64,000 nucleotides of DNA from assembly GCF_900497805.2 (NCBI RefSeq), contig NW_020954556.1, positions 58,093,681-58,157,680 of the forward strand, read 5' to 3'. Shown here in pieces: positions 42,278-52,490 of this stretch (position 1 is its first letter; every line of letters starts with the position of its first letter). The translations under genes were made by a program, and so were the position numbers. Under the pieces are notes generated by a model. It was not told the origin of the DNA and made no database searches. It worked only from the letters and a program-made list of their open reading frames with translations. This DNA is from Vombatus ursinus. Taxonomy: Eukaryota > Chordata > Mammalia > Diprotodontia > Vombatidae.

Positions 42278-42525
42278 TTGCTAGCATTTATGTAGAGATT
42301 TAAGGTTTCAAACGCACTCTATACATATTACCTCATTTGATCCTCAAAATAACTCTATGAGGTATATGTTGTTATTATCCTCATTTTGCAGATGAGAAGC
42401 CTGAGGCTTGTAAAGATTAAGTGAATTGGCTGACATTATGCAGCTAGTAAGTGTCCAAGATAGAATCTGAACTCAAGTCTTCTAGACTTTAATTCTACCA
42501 CACATTATTCACTACACTACCTAGA
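42278..42525 (-). mobile_element. MIR-like SINE, antisense
   Basis: 'agcatttatgtagagattt', 'catttgatcctcaaaataa', 'gcagctagtaagtgtccaa' and 'ttcactacactacctag'. Confidence 0.85.
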
Positions 42526-42654
42526 TGACACTTGTAGAAATAAGGACAACTCTATACAAAACTGGGAAGTTTGTCTTCAGTGACCTTAGAGAAATACAGA
42601 TTTACTTAATCCTGCAAATGGAGGGGACATTGAAGCTCATCTACTACCGGACAG

Positions 42655-42880
42655 TGAGAGAGCATTGCATAGTGGAGAGAATGATGGGTATGGAATGGGC
42701 AAGAGTTGGAGTTGAATCCTGTTTCTGGCATTTAATCATTTAGTTTCTCTGAGCCCCTCAGTTTCTTCATCTTTAAAATGGGTATGACAATCCTTATGGT
42801 GAGGATCAAACAAGACAGTGTTTCTAGAAGGATTTGCCAGCCTTCAAAGTGCTATATAAACATTAACTGTTACTATTGTT
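42655..42880 (+). mobile_element. MIR-like SINE, sense
   Basis: 'gcattgcatagtggagaga', 'gagcccctcagtttcttca' and 'aaagtgctatataaacatt'. Confidence 0.85.
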
Positions 42881-43206
42881 ATTATAAGATTCAGCTGGAA
42901 ATAGAGTTCCCTTTAAGCAAGAAGAGATTTATGCCTTAAAGGAAAAAAGGAAGGCTACAACAGCTCTCCATTTACAGAACTCGAAGTACTTTATAAACAG
43001 CGGTCTCAATAATTCTGCCCTGACTTCTTCTTCCCTCCTTCCTCTCTCTCCAAGGAAGCCCAGGCCCAAGCCCTTACAGTTCAAGCAGGCCCTGAAAGCC
43101 TGAGGGACCCAGTGTCTACAGGACCTGGCCACTGAGGCATGACTAAAGGGGCAATTGCCAACCTCCTGGGGCATTCTACTCAGCATCACTGCTTGAACAG
43201 AGCCAA
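42881..43206. other. Unassigned DNA
   Basis: About 325 bases. The antisense 112-codon frame 42929-43267 has no recognised similarity and runs into the hAT element. Confidence 0.35.
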
Positions 43207-43214
43207 TGCTCCAG

Positions 43215-43759
43215 CCTAAGTTCCCAAAGTGGAATACTGCCCCCTGGGGAGCACAGGAGTGATACAAGGGGGTGGTAATAGCTTCAGGTGCAATTGGGGT
43301 ATGTTGAATAAAAATAAGGGGGTAGTGGAAGCATAAAGAATGGAGAGAAGATAAGAAAATTTTGAAAAACTATTCGTACATGTTTCATCTGTTATGTAAC
43401 AGAATTACAGTTGTAATGATTACATTATTTTCCAAATAAACACACAAAATGCAAGCTATAAACCATCAGTGGTCAAGTCCACCGATGAGTCTTAACAAGC
43501 AAGTGTAGGCAGGTGAGCCTGTCGTGCATTGTCAGGAAGTCCAGCATGTATCGGCAGGAATACGTGCATGTAATGACTTGTTTACAATATGATACTGCAC
43601 AGTTACATGATATGATATTGCATCATCAAAATTTTAATGCAGGAAAAAACCCACAATTTACAATAAATTATTAAATTTAAGATGCATCATTGTTAAAAAA
43701 TATATATTTATATATATTTGTATATATTATATATTTGTATTATATATTTGTGTATACAT

Positions 43760-43795
<36 letters not shown>

Positions 43796-43901
43796 ATTTT
43801 TAAAAAACCATTAAAGAGTTAAAGAAAGTAGATTTCCAGGGGGGGCTCTCAGTAATTTTTTAAAAAAATTTGGCAGTAGGCCAAATAAGTTTGGGAACCC
43901 C
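43215..43901. mobile_element. hAT-type non-autonomous DNA transposon, about 690 bp
   Basis: The left end 'aagttcccaaagtggaatac' and 'tgccccctgggga' pairs with the right end 'aataagtttgggaacccc' and 'ccaggggggg' as imperfect inverted repeats. It is flanked by an exact 8-bp duplication 'tgctccag' (43207-43214 and 43902-43909). The interior has no transposase frame and carries a TA microsatellite (43695-43795). Confidence 0.8.
43695..43795. repeat. TA-rich microsatellite inside the hAT element
   Basis: 'tatatatttgtatatatta' units followed by a run of TA and a short CA run. Confidence 0.9.
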
Positions 43902-44125
43902 TGCTCCAGAGTGATTGAATGAAAGAGTTCAAAAAGTTCAAAACTACAGTTGGCAAAACAATTTCCTAAAGGGTCATTCTGACTGTGTCTCCTCCCTGTG
44001 TTCCCTCATATTCTTTGATACTCAATAAATTCCAGGGGTTCCCTCCATCACATAATCCTGCTTGGCTTTTAAAGGCTTTCATAACCTGACCCCTTCCTAC
44101 TTTTTCAGCTTCTTTAACTTACTTT

Positions 44126-44366
44126 GGGCAGCTAGCTGGATAGAGTGCCAGTCCTGGAATCAGGAAGACCTCAGTTCAAATTCAGCCTCAGACACTTACT
44201 AGCTGTGTACCCCTGGATAAGTCACTTAACCCAATTTGCCTCTGTTTCATCATCTGTAAAATGAGCTGGAGAAGGAAACAGCAAACTACTCCAGTATCTT
44301 TGCCAAGAAAACTTCAAATTGGGTCATAAAGAGTCAGACATGACTGAAATGACACTTATTTGGTCC
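44126..44366 (+). mobile_element. RTE-tailed SINE, sense
   Basis: 'gggcagctagctggataga', 'cagttcaaattcagcctca', 'gctggagaaggaaacagca' and 'gagtcagacatgactgaaa'. It has an imperfect duplication of 'acttactttgg'. Confidence 0.9.
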
Positions 44367-44396
44367 ACATACCCTTTGACCCAACAACATTGGTCT

Positions 44397-44547
44397 TTTT
44401 TTTTTTTTTTTTTTGGCTAGGCAATGGGATTAAGTGACTTGCACAAGGTCATACAGGTAGTAAGTGTTAAGTGTCTGAGACTGGATTTGAACTCAGGTCC
44501 TCCTGACTCCAGGGCCAATGCGCTATCCACTGCGCCACCTAGCTGGG
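44397..44547 (-). mobile_element. Poly(A)-tailed SINE, antisense
   Basis: A long T run at left, 'gggattaagtgacttgcac', 'taagtgttaagtgtctgag', 'gaactcaggtcctcctgac' and the reversed head 'actgcgccacctagctg'. It retains CpG in the head, so it is relatively young. Confidence 0.95.
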
Positions 44548-44945
44548 TCTTCTTGCCCTCTTCTTGCCATGTACATACATGGCGTTCCATCTTCTGGCTC
44601 AGTGTGCTTGCAAAAGCTGTCCTCTGCTTGGAATGCCCTCCTTACCTCTGCCTCCCAGCTTCTCTGCTTTCCTTCAAGATTTACATCCTACCTTTAAAAG
44701 GAGATCTTTCTCAGTTTTCCTCATTCCTAGTGTCTTCCCCCGAGAATATCTCTGATTTGCACTGTATAGTTCTTATATATACAATTGTCTGCATGTTGTC
44801 TCCCTCAGTGAAATGTGAACTCCTTGAGGCAGGAATCTTTCTTTTTTTTTTTTTTGAGGATGGGGGAGGGACATTGCTTCTTTGTATCCCCACACAATGC
44901 TTAGCACATAGTATGGCTTAACAAATGTTTGTTGACTGAATGACT

Positions 44946-45177
44946 GACAATGGCTCCAGAAAACACTATCAGGTCATTGGAGACCAGCTCCCTAATTTTG
45001 TGTGCCCAAACTTTTCATCCATATCCCACTTTATTGAAACTTCCTAGTCTATAGTGTTTCCAACTACCTGAAGTAATGACTCCTTTTATTAAGGGTTTCC
45101 AACTTATATAATGTTCTAATATTTAATAGCCCAGGAAAGCAAGCTAGTCAGAACAGAGGAAAAGAAATCAACCAGCT
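44946..45177. other. No recognisable feature
   Basis: About 230 bases with nothing assignable. Confidence 0.4.
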
Positions 45178-45252
45178 ACCTCCTCCTCCTCCTTTTCCTC
45201 CTCCTCCTCCTCCTTCTTCTCCTCCTCTTCCTCCTCCTCCTCCTTCTTCTTT
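45178..45252. repeat. TCC/TTC microsatellite
   Basis: 'cctcctcctccttttcctc' style tract, about 75 bases. Confidence 0.9.
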
Positions 45253-46140
45253 TGAAGCAGGTTGTATTATGGCCTTCTGCTGTTCTCATTCTAGGATTCT
45301 GGAATTCAATATTTGAATGGGAGAGTTGGATGGAGATCTGTTTACTTTCACAATTAACAGATAGGGTGGAGGGGAAAATGCTTTTTCTGAAATTTCTGCT
45401 AGGGTCCCAAATTTCTATCTAGTGGTGATAGGTCTACTTAATGCATGCTCCATAAAGCTCAGACATCTTGTGCCAAGACAAGTCACAGGACAGTGCTGAA
45501 ATCTCAGCAAAGACGGCAACACCCTGGACTCTGGGCCAGTGAATTCCCCAGTGCTCGTTAAGTTTCTCAAACCCTCCCACTCTTTAATTTATAAATGGGT
45601 ACTGCCCATAGAGGAATCAAGGTCCCCCAGGGTAACCAAACCAATTTACCCCTGCCTCTCCAACTCTGCTGTTCTCCTATCAACAACTCAGGCTCTATCT
45701 TCTCTTGCTTGAAAGATGGGCTTGATCTAAGCTTTCTAATCCATCACAAGCCAAACATCAGGACTCTCACGCTATGGCATTTAGCAATGCTAGAGTTAGG
45801 ACTTTTATGGGTCATTAACTATGGTGCTGACATATTCACGATGGCTTATCAGTTATGAAAACAGCCCTGAAGATGGTTTGCAGTAATTAAGGATCACCAT
45901 GAAATGCAGGCATAGGGGACCGCATGAGCTTTTTCAGCTGGGGTGATTTCTTCTGCTAATTAGAGGTGAAGAGTTTCCAATTTTCCATTGCTTCTTTGAC
46001 CCATGCATGCCACATCAATGAAGTGTTGGAAAATATTAAAAGCTGTAACCCCTGTCCTTGAACATGAGCTGGAAACCTTTAGAGGAGGAGGAGCAACAAA
46101 AAATAAGCATTGAATTGGCTTAAATTTGCCTTAGTATCTT
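45253..46140. other. Repeat-free block; candidate conserved non-coding DNA
   Basis: Almost 900 bases without any repeat I can name, in a window where such stretches are uncommon. 45860-46050 contains paired homeodomain-type cores ('cagtaattaa' and 'gctaattag') and balanced composition. Function is inferred only. Short frames have no recognised product. Confidence 0.35.
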
Positions 46141-46189
46141 TTGGGGGGGGGTGTGGCTGGGGGAGGGGGGGAAGATGTATATCAAGGCA

Positions 46190-46431
46190 GGGCAGTTAGG
46201 TGATTCAGCGGCTAGAGCACTGGTCCTGGAGTCAGGAGGATCTGAGTTGACCTGACACTTACTAGCTGTATGACCCTGGACAAGTCACTTAACCCTGTTT
46301 GCCTCAGTTTTCTCATCTGGAAAATGAGCTGGAGAAGGAAATGGCAACCCATTCCAGTATCTCTGCCAAGAAAACCCCGAATGGGGTCACAAAGAATCAG
46401 ACATTACTGAAAAATGACTGAACAACAACAA
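46190..46431 (+). mobile_element. RTE-tailed SINE, sense, with target duplication
   Basis: 'gggcagttaggtgattcag', 'gtcctggagtcaggaggat', 'ccaagaaaaccccgaatgg' and 'tgactgaacaacaacaa'. It is flanked by 'atatcaaggca' (46179-46189) and 'atatcaagaca' (46432-46442). A G-rich run precedes it (46143-46171). Confidence 0.9.
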
Positions 46432-46444
46432 ATATCAAGACAAA

Positions 46445-46520
46445 ATTGGGGCTTCTGTTTCCATTTCTATCCCAGCATAAAATAGGCACTTGATAAAAGA
46501 CTTGTTGACATGTATTGAAT
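46445..46520 (+). mobile_element. L2/MIR-type 3' tail scrap
   Basis: 'cccagcataaaataggcac' and 'gataaaagacttgttgaca'. Confidence 0.5.
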
Positions 46521-46739
46521 TATACCTTCAGAATACTGGTGCTCAGTTATTTTATTAAGGGCTTCAGGGTGGAGAAAGAACCAGCACGATTCTGCCTCTC
46601 TTCCCATCAAACATATGCAATCACTTTTCAAACCTGAGGAAATACAACGTTGCAAAAGTTAGTGCTGAAATAGTTTGAAACAGCCTTACAACCTTTGGAA
46701 CATTATACGATGTATTTAATGTAAGGTATTCATAAGTGT

Positions 46740-46803
46740 GTGAATGTATATATATATGAACACATGTTTGATATCTGTATGTATGTATAATATGTATACT
46801 CAC
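46740..46803. repeat. TATG-rich microsatellite
   Basis: 'tgtatatatatatgaac' and 'tgtatgtatgtataata'. Confidence 0.8.
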
Positions 46804-46807
46804 ACAG

Positions 46808-47242
46808 AGGCAGCAGCTAAGAACTATTCTAAGTGCTCAGATACAAAAAAGGACAAAAATCTTTCCTGCCTTCAAGGAGCTCACGTTCTGAAGGGAGGGA
46901 CAACACGCCCCCAATTCTGTACATACATCTATGATGTATATAGGGTAAGCTGCAAGCACAGTGAGGGGAGGTATAGGAAAGACATCTTGCAGAAAGTAGA
47001 ATTCGAACTGAGTCTTGAAGAAAGTCACGGGAGCTAGGAGGTGAAGATGAGGAGGGAGAGAATGCCAGGCATGAGGACAGCCAGGGAAAGGGCACAGATT
47101 CAAGAAACGGAGGGTCATATGCAAGGACAGCAAAATGGCCAGTGCTGCCAAATCACAGAATAAATGGAGGAAATGATGAAGTATAAAGAAACTGGAAAGG
47201 GAGGAAGAGGCCAGGTTGTGAGGGGCTTTAAAAGCTAAACTG
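46808..47242 (-). mobile_element. L2 3' part, antisense
   Basis: 'ctgccttcaaggagctcac', 'aactgagtcttgaagaaag', 'gaatgccaggcatgaggac' and 'ggttgtgaggggctttaaa'. Confidence 0.85.
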
Positions 47243-47390
47243 TGGCCTGTAGTGGTTAGAATCTTGGGTTTTAGTTAGAGAAACTCTAAGTCCTACCTTT
47301 GACAATTAATAACTGTGTAATCTTGGGTAAGTCATATAACTTCTATATGACTTGGGCAACTCCCTGGGACTTATCTACTGAATCATAGAC
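47243..47390 (+). mobile_element. SINE, sense, probably of the 'accaatgaaatc' tail type, truncated
   Basis: 'tagtggttagaatcttggg', 'aactgtgtaatcttgggta' and 'gggcaactccctgggactt'. The 'gcaactccctgggact' middle is shared with 52115-52330. Confidence 0.6.
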
Positions 47391-47505
47391 AAGTCCCAAC
47401 ATTCGAGAGACTGTTTCATTTTTTTTCTGTGCTTGTATCTCCAGCAACTAGGTTGGCACCTGGCACACTGGAGGAGCTTAATAGATACTTGGTGGTGGGT
47501 TGCAT
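47391..47505 (+). mobile_element. L2-type 3' tail, sense
   Basis: 'tgtatctccagcaactagg' and 'gcacctggcacactggagg'. Confidence 0.65.
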
Positions 47506-47802
47506 GGGCAGAAGATAGAGAGTTCTCTCCTTGCATATACACATGAATGTGTGCCCACACACTAGAAAGCATGCATGCACACAGATAATATATAGAGAAT
47601 AACTCTGCTATTTCTTATTTCTACTAACTTAACTAAGCTTCTCCTCCACTATGCATGTAGCCCCTATCTCCTTGATTTTTCTACTGCTTGCATTGGGAAT
47701 AGTAATCACATAGCTGTTAATATAGGGACTAGTGTTGACTGCCATGTAACTCCACTCACCATGCCTGTGACTACTTTAAAAAAAACTCTTTCCTAACCAC
47801 CA
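47506..47802. other. No recognisable feature
   Basis: About 300 bases with nothing assignable. Confidence 0.4.
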
Positions 47803-47922
47803 GTCAGTCAATAAACATTTATTAAGCACCCACTATGTACCGTGCTAAGTGCCGGGGATATGAAATGAGGCAAAAGATAGTTCCTGTACTCAAGAAGCTC
47901 ACAATTCAATAGAAATATAAAT
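47803..47922 (-). mobile_element. L2 3' tail, antisense
   Basis: 'aataaacatttattaagca' and 'actcaagaagctcacaatt'. Confidence 0.85.
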
Positions 47923-48122
47923 ATTATCTCATTTGATCCTTACAACAGTCCTGGGGGGCAGGTGATATCATAATTCCCATTTTACAGAAGAGGAAAGTAA
48001 GGCACATAGAATTTCAGTGACTTATTCAGAGTCACACAGATAGTAAGTATCTGAGGCTAGATTTGAACTCAGGTCTTCCAATTTCCAGGTCCAGCCCTCC
48101 ATTCATTTTCACCACCACTTGC
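47923..48122 (-). mobile_element. CORE-SINE, antisense
   Basis: 'ctcatttgatccttacaac', 'ttttacagaagaggaaagt' and 'gaactcaggtcttccaatt'. Confidence 0.85.
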
Positions 48123-48127
48123 CTCTA

Positions 48128-48505
48128 GCATAACCTCTTTGTATTATCTCTCCCTATTGAGGTATAAATTCTTTGAGGATAGAACTTTCACTTTTTTATT
48201 TTTATCTCTACCACCTAGTACAGTGCTTAGAACATAGTAGGCACTTTAATAAATGTTCTCCCCTCCCCCGCTGGCATATGCTCCAGGAATTATACCAGCA
48301 GAGCATAAGCCCCCACTGTTAGCATCTTCCTTCTTAAATTATCTTTCATTTACCCTGTGTGTATCATTTGTCTATGTACATAGTTGTCCAAATGTTGTCT
48401 CCTCCACTAGAATGTGATCTCCTCACGGGCAAAGATTGTATTTTTGTTTTAGCACAGTGCCTGGCACAAAGCAAGTGCCTAATAAATGATTGTTGACTAA
48501 CAAGA
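48128..48505 (+). mobile_element. Two successive L2 3' tails, sense
   Basis: 48128-48262 ('aaattctttgaggatagaa', 'agtgcttagaacatagtag') and 48310-48505 ('gtgatctcctcacgggcaa', 'agtgcctggcacaaagcaa') are two separate L2 3' ends in tandem, each with its own terminus. Confidence 0.8.
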
Positions 48506-49326
48506 AAGGATTCTACGGACTTGGTGATAAACTTCCCATCTGTTTTTCTGAAGACCAGTCTAACCCAATTCCAAGAGGCTCCTGGCATGTGGGATCAGTA
48601 GGTGAGGCACTCTGGACCACAACTGTGGCTTTACCCCAGATTGTTGTCAAGGAAAGAGATTACTTCCTCCTCAGGAGGAGAGACCCCTCCTCTTAGCAAG
48701 TACCTAGGCAACTAGGCTGTAGCCACCCCCACTCCCGAGTCCCATGGATTTCCACCCCAATCCTTCTTTGCAAGGTTGAGGATTGGACTTTCCTCTTTCT
48801 TGATGTTCCTTGACACAGTCAGACTGTCCACTGTGTCACCCACCACCCACTACCAGCTGCCACTCCCTGGGGTGAAAAAAACTTCTAGTCATATGACTCT
48901 ATGCCCAGTTCCCTATGGTGGTGGTGGTGGTGGTGAAAGAAGATAAATAAGGATTCTGAGAAGGGGTGTTGAAAAATGAATGTCTTCTAGGCATGGGGGA
49001 GGACTTGTGCAAATACATGGAGGTGTATAAAATGTAGAAAGTATACAAAGTAGCCAGAAAAAAAATCAGCACAATTCTCCCTCTCGATGGAATCTCACCT
49101 TCCTTCCAGACTCCATAATACCACCTTGTGGCTCGAAGTCCATTCAGAAGTGAAATGAAATGTGGGGTTGCTAGCTCCCAACATTACACCAAATCCTCTT
49201 AACAGCCTGTGGATCTATGTTGGCCACAAACCTTATGATACTCCTAAAGACTTGAACTTTTTGATGAGGGGAATGAACCTGGGGCTTCTGGAGAGGGAAC
49301 CCCTTTCCCATCATACTTGCATTTTC
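48506..49326. other. Repeat-poor, nothing recognised
   Basis: About 820 bases; a GTG run (48917-48934) is the only simple repeat. Short frames have no recognised product. Confidence 0.4.
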
Positions 49327-49344
49327 CAAATAACTCACGATAGA

Positions 49345-49490
49345 ACTTAAAGGAAGCCAGGGAGATTAGTAGATAGAGTTGGGGAGGGAAAGCATTCCAG
49401 TCATGGGGGACAGTCAGAGAAAATGCCCAGAGCCAATCGATGGAAGATCTTGTTCATGAAAGATAAGGAGGCCAGTGTCACTGGAACGAA
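49345..49490 (-). mobile_element. L2 body fragment, antisense, inside the retrocopy
   Basis: 'aaaggaagccagggagatt', 'agcattccagtcatggggg' and 'ggccagtgtcactggaacg'. In a normal antisense L2 this piece would follow, not precede, the tail piece at 49985. Confidence 0.85.
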
Positions 49491-49794
49491 GACTGCATGT
49501 CTTAGATGTAATTTCTACACATCCCTAGCCAGGACCATAAAAACCTACCATAGGTACTGGTCATCTGTCTGCTCCTGGATTATGACTATGACAGAATCCT
49601 GCGTTCCTTGCACTTGGAAATGTGAACATCCCTTGTTCACTAGAAAGCAATACTATTTGATGGGATACATGACAGAATGTCATCTTGGAGGGAGATACAC
49701 GGCACAGGCTTTGCAGAGGGAACCTTGTCATGAGTACTATTAACAGATACACTAGGACCATCAGATTAAACTGCAGTGAATGCTATTATTCATA

Positions 49795-49935
49795 CAAGAT
49801 TCCTTAATAGACATAATCAGAGAACTGTTTAATGATCTTCTGCTTATCGATATCAAGCAAGGGATGAAACAGGGAGATCTGTTCACCAAAGGTATTCAGT
49901 ACCATGCAAGATATTCTGAAAAGCCCAAATAGATG
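49795..49935 (+). mobile_element. RTE-clade RT fragment inside the retrocopy
   Basis: Codons from 49846 read 'IDIKQGMKQGDLFTKGIQ', matching the RTE 'IKRGVRQGDxxSPKLF' box. Confidence 0.6.
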
Positions 49936-49984
49936 AAGGAAGGACTCCAAATATGGGGCCAACACCAATGAGTCCATAACAAGC

Positions 49985-50225
49985 GAGCATTTAGTAAGCA
50001 CCTACAGTTTGATCGGCACTGTGCTATCAGCATAGGGATACAAAGAAAAGCTAAAATCAAACAAAACCTAACAAAACAGTTTTTGCTCTCGAGGAGCTCA
50101 ATCTAACATTCAAACTATAAACAAAATATACATGAGATAATCAACAAAGAGAAGACGCTAATGATAAAGAGGATCAGGAAATGCTTCTTGTAACGTGGGA
50201 TTTTAGTTGGGACTTGATGGAAAGC
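49985..50225 (-). mobile_element. L2 3' tail, antisense, inside the retrocopy
   Basis: 'gagcatttagtaagcacct', 'ttttgctctcgaggagctc' and 'ggattttagttgggacttg'. Confidence 0.85.
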
Positions 50226-50740
50226 AGGAAAGCATCAATACCTCCAGTGAACCCACTTACCTCCAAGCCTTATTTTCATAAGTCATGGAGAAATCAGGAG
50301 ATTACTTCTCAATCTTTGGAGAAGACAATTAGCAGCAGATAATCCTAGGTTCAGCAGTTTATATTTCCTTACCTACAAAGTTTAAAGTTGAACTTGGATC
50401 ACCAAACTGAATTGCACTTGAAATGAAATGTGCTAGAAAGGATGCCAGGACAAAAGTCACAAATATGGCCCCATTTTGATTGTTAATTATTATGATTGTC
50501 TATGTAAATACTTGGATAACTATCTAAAATCTAGTATTGTAACATTTCATGGGGTCCTGAGAGAGACTTTTAAACATGAGGGAATGAATTCTGTCTTCCA
50601 AATGGCCCAAGATGTTATCGGGTCTATGGATTCTAAAACAATACAAGTACTCTGGAAGAAAAAAACCTACATCAAAATGATGCTCTCATACTTGTCAATA
50701 AATATGCTTTTACCTCTTTAAAAAAAACAAATAACTCACG

Positions 50741-51350
50741 TTAGTAACAGAAGGCAAAGTCTATGTTTTTTGCTTTTCCCCCATATCAGGTGATGTTAAT
50801 CATCTTCTCCCTAAAAGGCTGGTGCTGCCCTGGAATTCCCCTTTTCTTTTACTGCAAACTGGACTCCGTGATCCTCTTTTCTCTAAGGCATTCTTCCTTC
50901 TCTCTAGAGAAAGCTGGGCCTCAAAATTGGGGTTGTTAGAGAGGTGAACTTGAGGCAGCACTCCTAAGGAACTTTCTAGGTTTTCTAGAAGTCTGGGTTC
51001 CTGAGTTCTTCAGGAACTTGACATCATCCAATAAATCTCTCCTCTCCTATCTGGGAGACTAGAGCTCAGAACTTTCTGCCATTTGACTATGCAGTCTCCT
51101 TCTCTTGGGGCAATGGTATTAAGGGTATGTGTGACTTCAATGCATCTTAGTGGCAGCCTGCCCATAGCTGGATCCAAGCCCTTTGAGTCCAGGAAGTTTT
51201 GCTTCTCCATGACTGTTCTCTAGAGGTGAGAAGCTACCACCTGAGTGGAAGGGGATAAGGAAGAAGGAATGGTGTCTAGTCTTTGTGGGCATGTGCTAAT
51301 GTATTGCACATGCCCCACCCAACTTGCCACAGAGTTTTTTCTATTTTCCC
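50741..51350. other. Repeat-poor, nothing recognised
   Basis: About 610 bases with nothing I can assign. Confidence 0.4.
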
Positions 51351-51351
51351 C

Positions 51352-51500
51352 ACACATATCGCCTTCTAAAACACAATGATATAACCAAATGAGTCAAGGA
51401 ATACTGCTAGCAATTCAATTCAATTGAATTAATTGAATCAAATTGAATTAATACAACCAACTGAGTCAAGGAATATTAGTAATAATTCCATTCACATCAA
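51352..51500 (+). repeat. Unclassified repeat with internal tandem units, copy 1
   Basis: 'acacaatgatataaccaaa' and 'gagtcaaggaatactgcta', then an A/T palindromic patch 'aattcaattcaattgaatt', then a second unit 'actgagtcaaggaatatta'. The units recur about 65-70 bases apart. It is homologous to 52655-52860 over the left part (about three-quarters identity). Confidence 0.7.
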
Positions 51501-51659
51501 GTATCTGATCTCTAACCTATTCCTAATTCTCTCTGAATATCTCCAAAAAGGGAAGAGGGAAAGGAGAAGGAATTCGATTTTGCAATAAGACTCTCTTTTA
51601 TAGACCCAGCATATAGGGATGGTTCTCATTTCTTCCCCCTCCCTTTCCCATAAATATGT

Positions 51660-51772
51660 TATCTCCCCCCCCAACCCTTGTGAGTTCCTTGAAGGTATGG
51701 ACTGTCTTACAGCTATATTTGTGTGCCTGATGCATAGTAGGCACTTAATAAATATTTACTGACTCTGACTCA
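51660..51772 (+). mobile_element. L2-type 3' tail, sense
   Basis: 'tgtgagttccttgaaggta', 'gtgcctgatgcatagtagg' and 'acttaataaatatttactg'. Confidence 0.8.
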
Positions 51773-52114
51773 TCATTGGAGCCATACAATTCATCTCATT
51801 GTCTAGGAGATATCTTTAGTCCTTCCAAGGAGGCTATCAATCAGTATGACCTATCAAATTCTCATACAAAAGTCTACCTTCCCATAACTTCATCACGTGA
51901 GTCAAGGAACTCTTATGATTGATCACTTATATATTTATCTATATACATGCTGTATCTGCACCACCAACCCCATCCAACCCCCTCTATAAATGTAGAATGA
52001 AAGGTTTGGACTCCTACATCTCCAACTCCTCTCCTTGCTCTAAAGTCTGTGATTCTAACTTTTAAAACCCCCTTTTTCCATTGCAAAGCATTAAAGGCGT
52101 TAGGAAAGAGACAA
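51773..52114. other. Unassigned; possibly a third trace of the tandem-unit repeat
   Basis: 'cacgtgagtcaaggaactct' near 51895-51914 resembles the unit of the 51352 and 52655 repeats. 'gctctaaagtctgtgattc' near 52040 is an L3-like tail scrap. Confidence 0.35.
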
Positions 52115-52330
52115 CTGTAGGGCAGTGACTAGAAGAACTAGCTTCCCAGTCATAAAGAACTAGGTTTAAGTCCTACTTATGACATATCTTGGCTGTGTGA
52201 CCCTGGGCAAGACACAACCTTTCAGTGCCCTAAACAACTCCCTAAGAACATAAGATGGAGAATAGGTGCTTCCTTGCATTGGTAGAGGGAATCTTCTCAC
52301 TGGGAATTTCCGTTACCTATGAAATCACAA
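52115..52330 (+). mobile_element. tRNA-head SINE with 'acctatgaaatcac' tail, sense
   Basis: Head 'aggtttaagtcctacttat', 'ggctgtgtgaccctgggca', middle 'aacaactccctaagaacat', tail 'cttgcattggtagagggaa' and 'cgttacctatgaaatcaca'. This sense copy explains the two antisense copies at 3268 and 22195. Confidence 0.8.
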
Positions 52331-52389
52331 GTGTAGTCCAAAAAATAATTAAATGAAAAATAATTACAAATAGCAAACAGAATTCTACC

Positions 52390-52434
52390 TCTCTCTTTTC
52401 CCCTTTCTTCTTCTTTTTTCTTCTCTCTCCTTCC

Positions 52435-52484
<50 letters not shown>
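52390..52484. repeat. TTC then TC microsatellite
   Basis: A pyrimidine tract ending in about 22 TC dinucleotides (52438-52483). Confidence 0.95.

Positions 52485-52490
<6 letters not shown>

Larger units (their letters stand above)
43960..44945 (+). mobile_element. L2 3' part, sense, split by two SINEs
   Basis: L2 pieces 43960-44125 ('ggcttttaaaggctttcat') and 44548-44945 ('cttggaatgccctccttac', 'gtgaactccttgaggcagg', 'aatgcttagcacatagtat') are collinear. A sense RTE-tailed SINE and an antisense poly(A) SINE lie between them. Confidence 0.85.
49327..50740 (+). pseudogene. Poly(A)-tailed retrocopy of an unidentified transcript, with target-site duplications
   Basis: The insert (49340-50727, about 1.39 kb) ends in a polyadenylation signal AATAAA (50697-50702), followed 17 bases later by an A run (50720-50727). 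It is flanked by an exact 13-bp duplication 'caaataactcacg' (49327-49339 and 50728-50740); extended, 16 of 17 bases match. This is the hallmark of L1-driven retroposition of a host RNA. The insert carries an antisense L2 body piece (49345-49490), an RTE RT piece (49795-49935) and an antisense L2 tail piece (49985-50225), in an order that no single L2 insertion gives. They are therefore likely parts of the parent transcript. The parent is not recognised; the frame 50476-50721 (81 codons) is not assignable. It is probably a UTR-rich or non-coding RNA copy. Confidence 0.7.

Noticed and set aside
41954-42303. Open frames of over 100 codons on both strands
   Set aside because: They are poly-Ser, poly-Phe or poly-Lys translations of the CTT microsatellite and even cross the N gap.
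44424-44921. 165-codon open frame, the longest in the window
   Set aside because: It reads through an antisense SINE and an L2 3' UTR; it is a chance frame.
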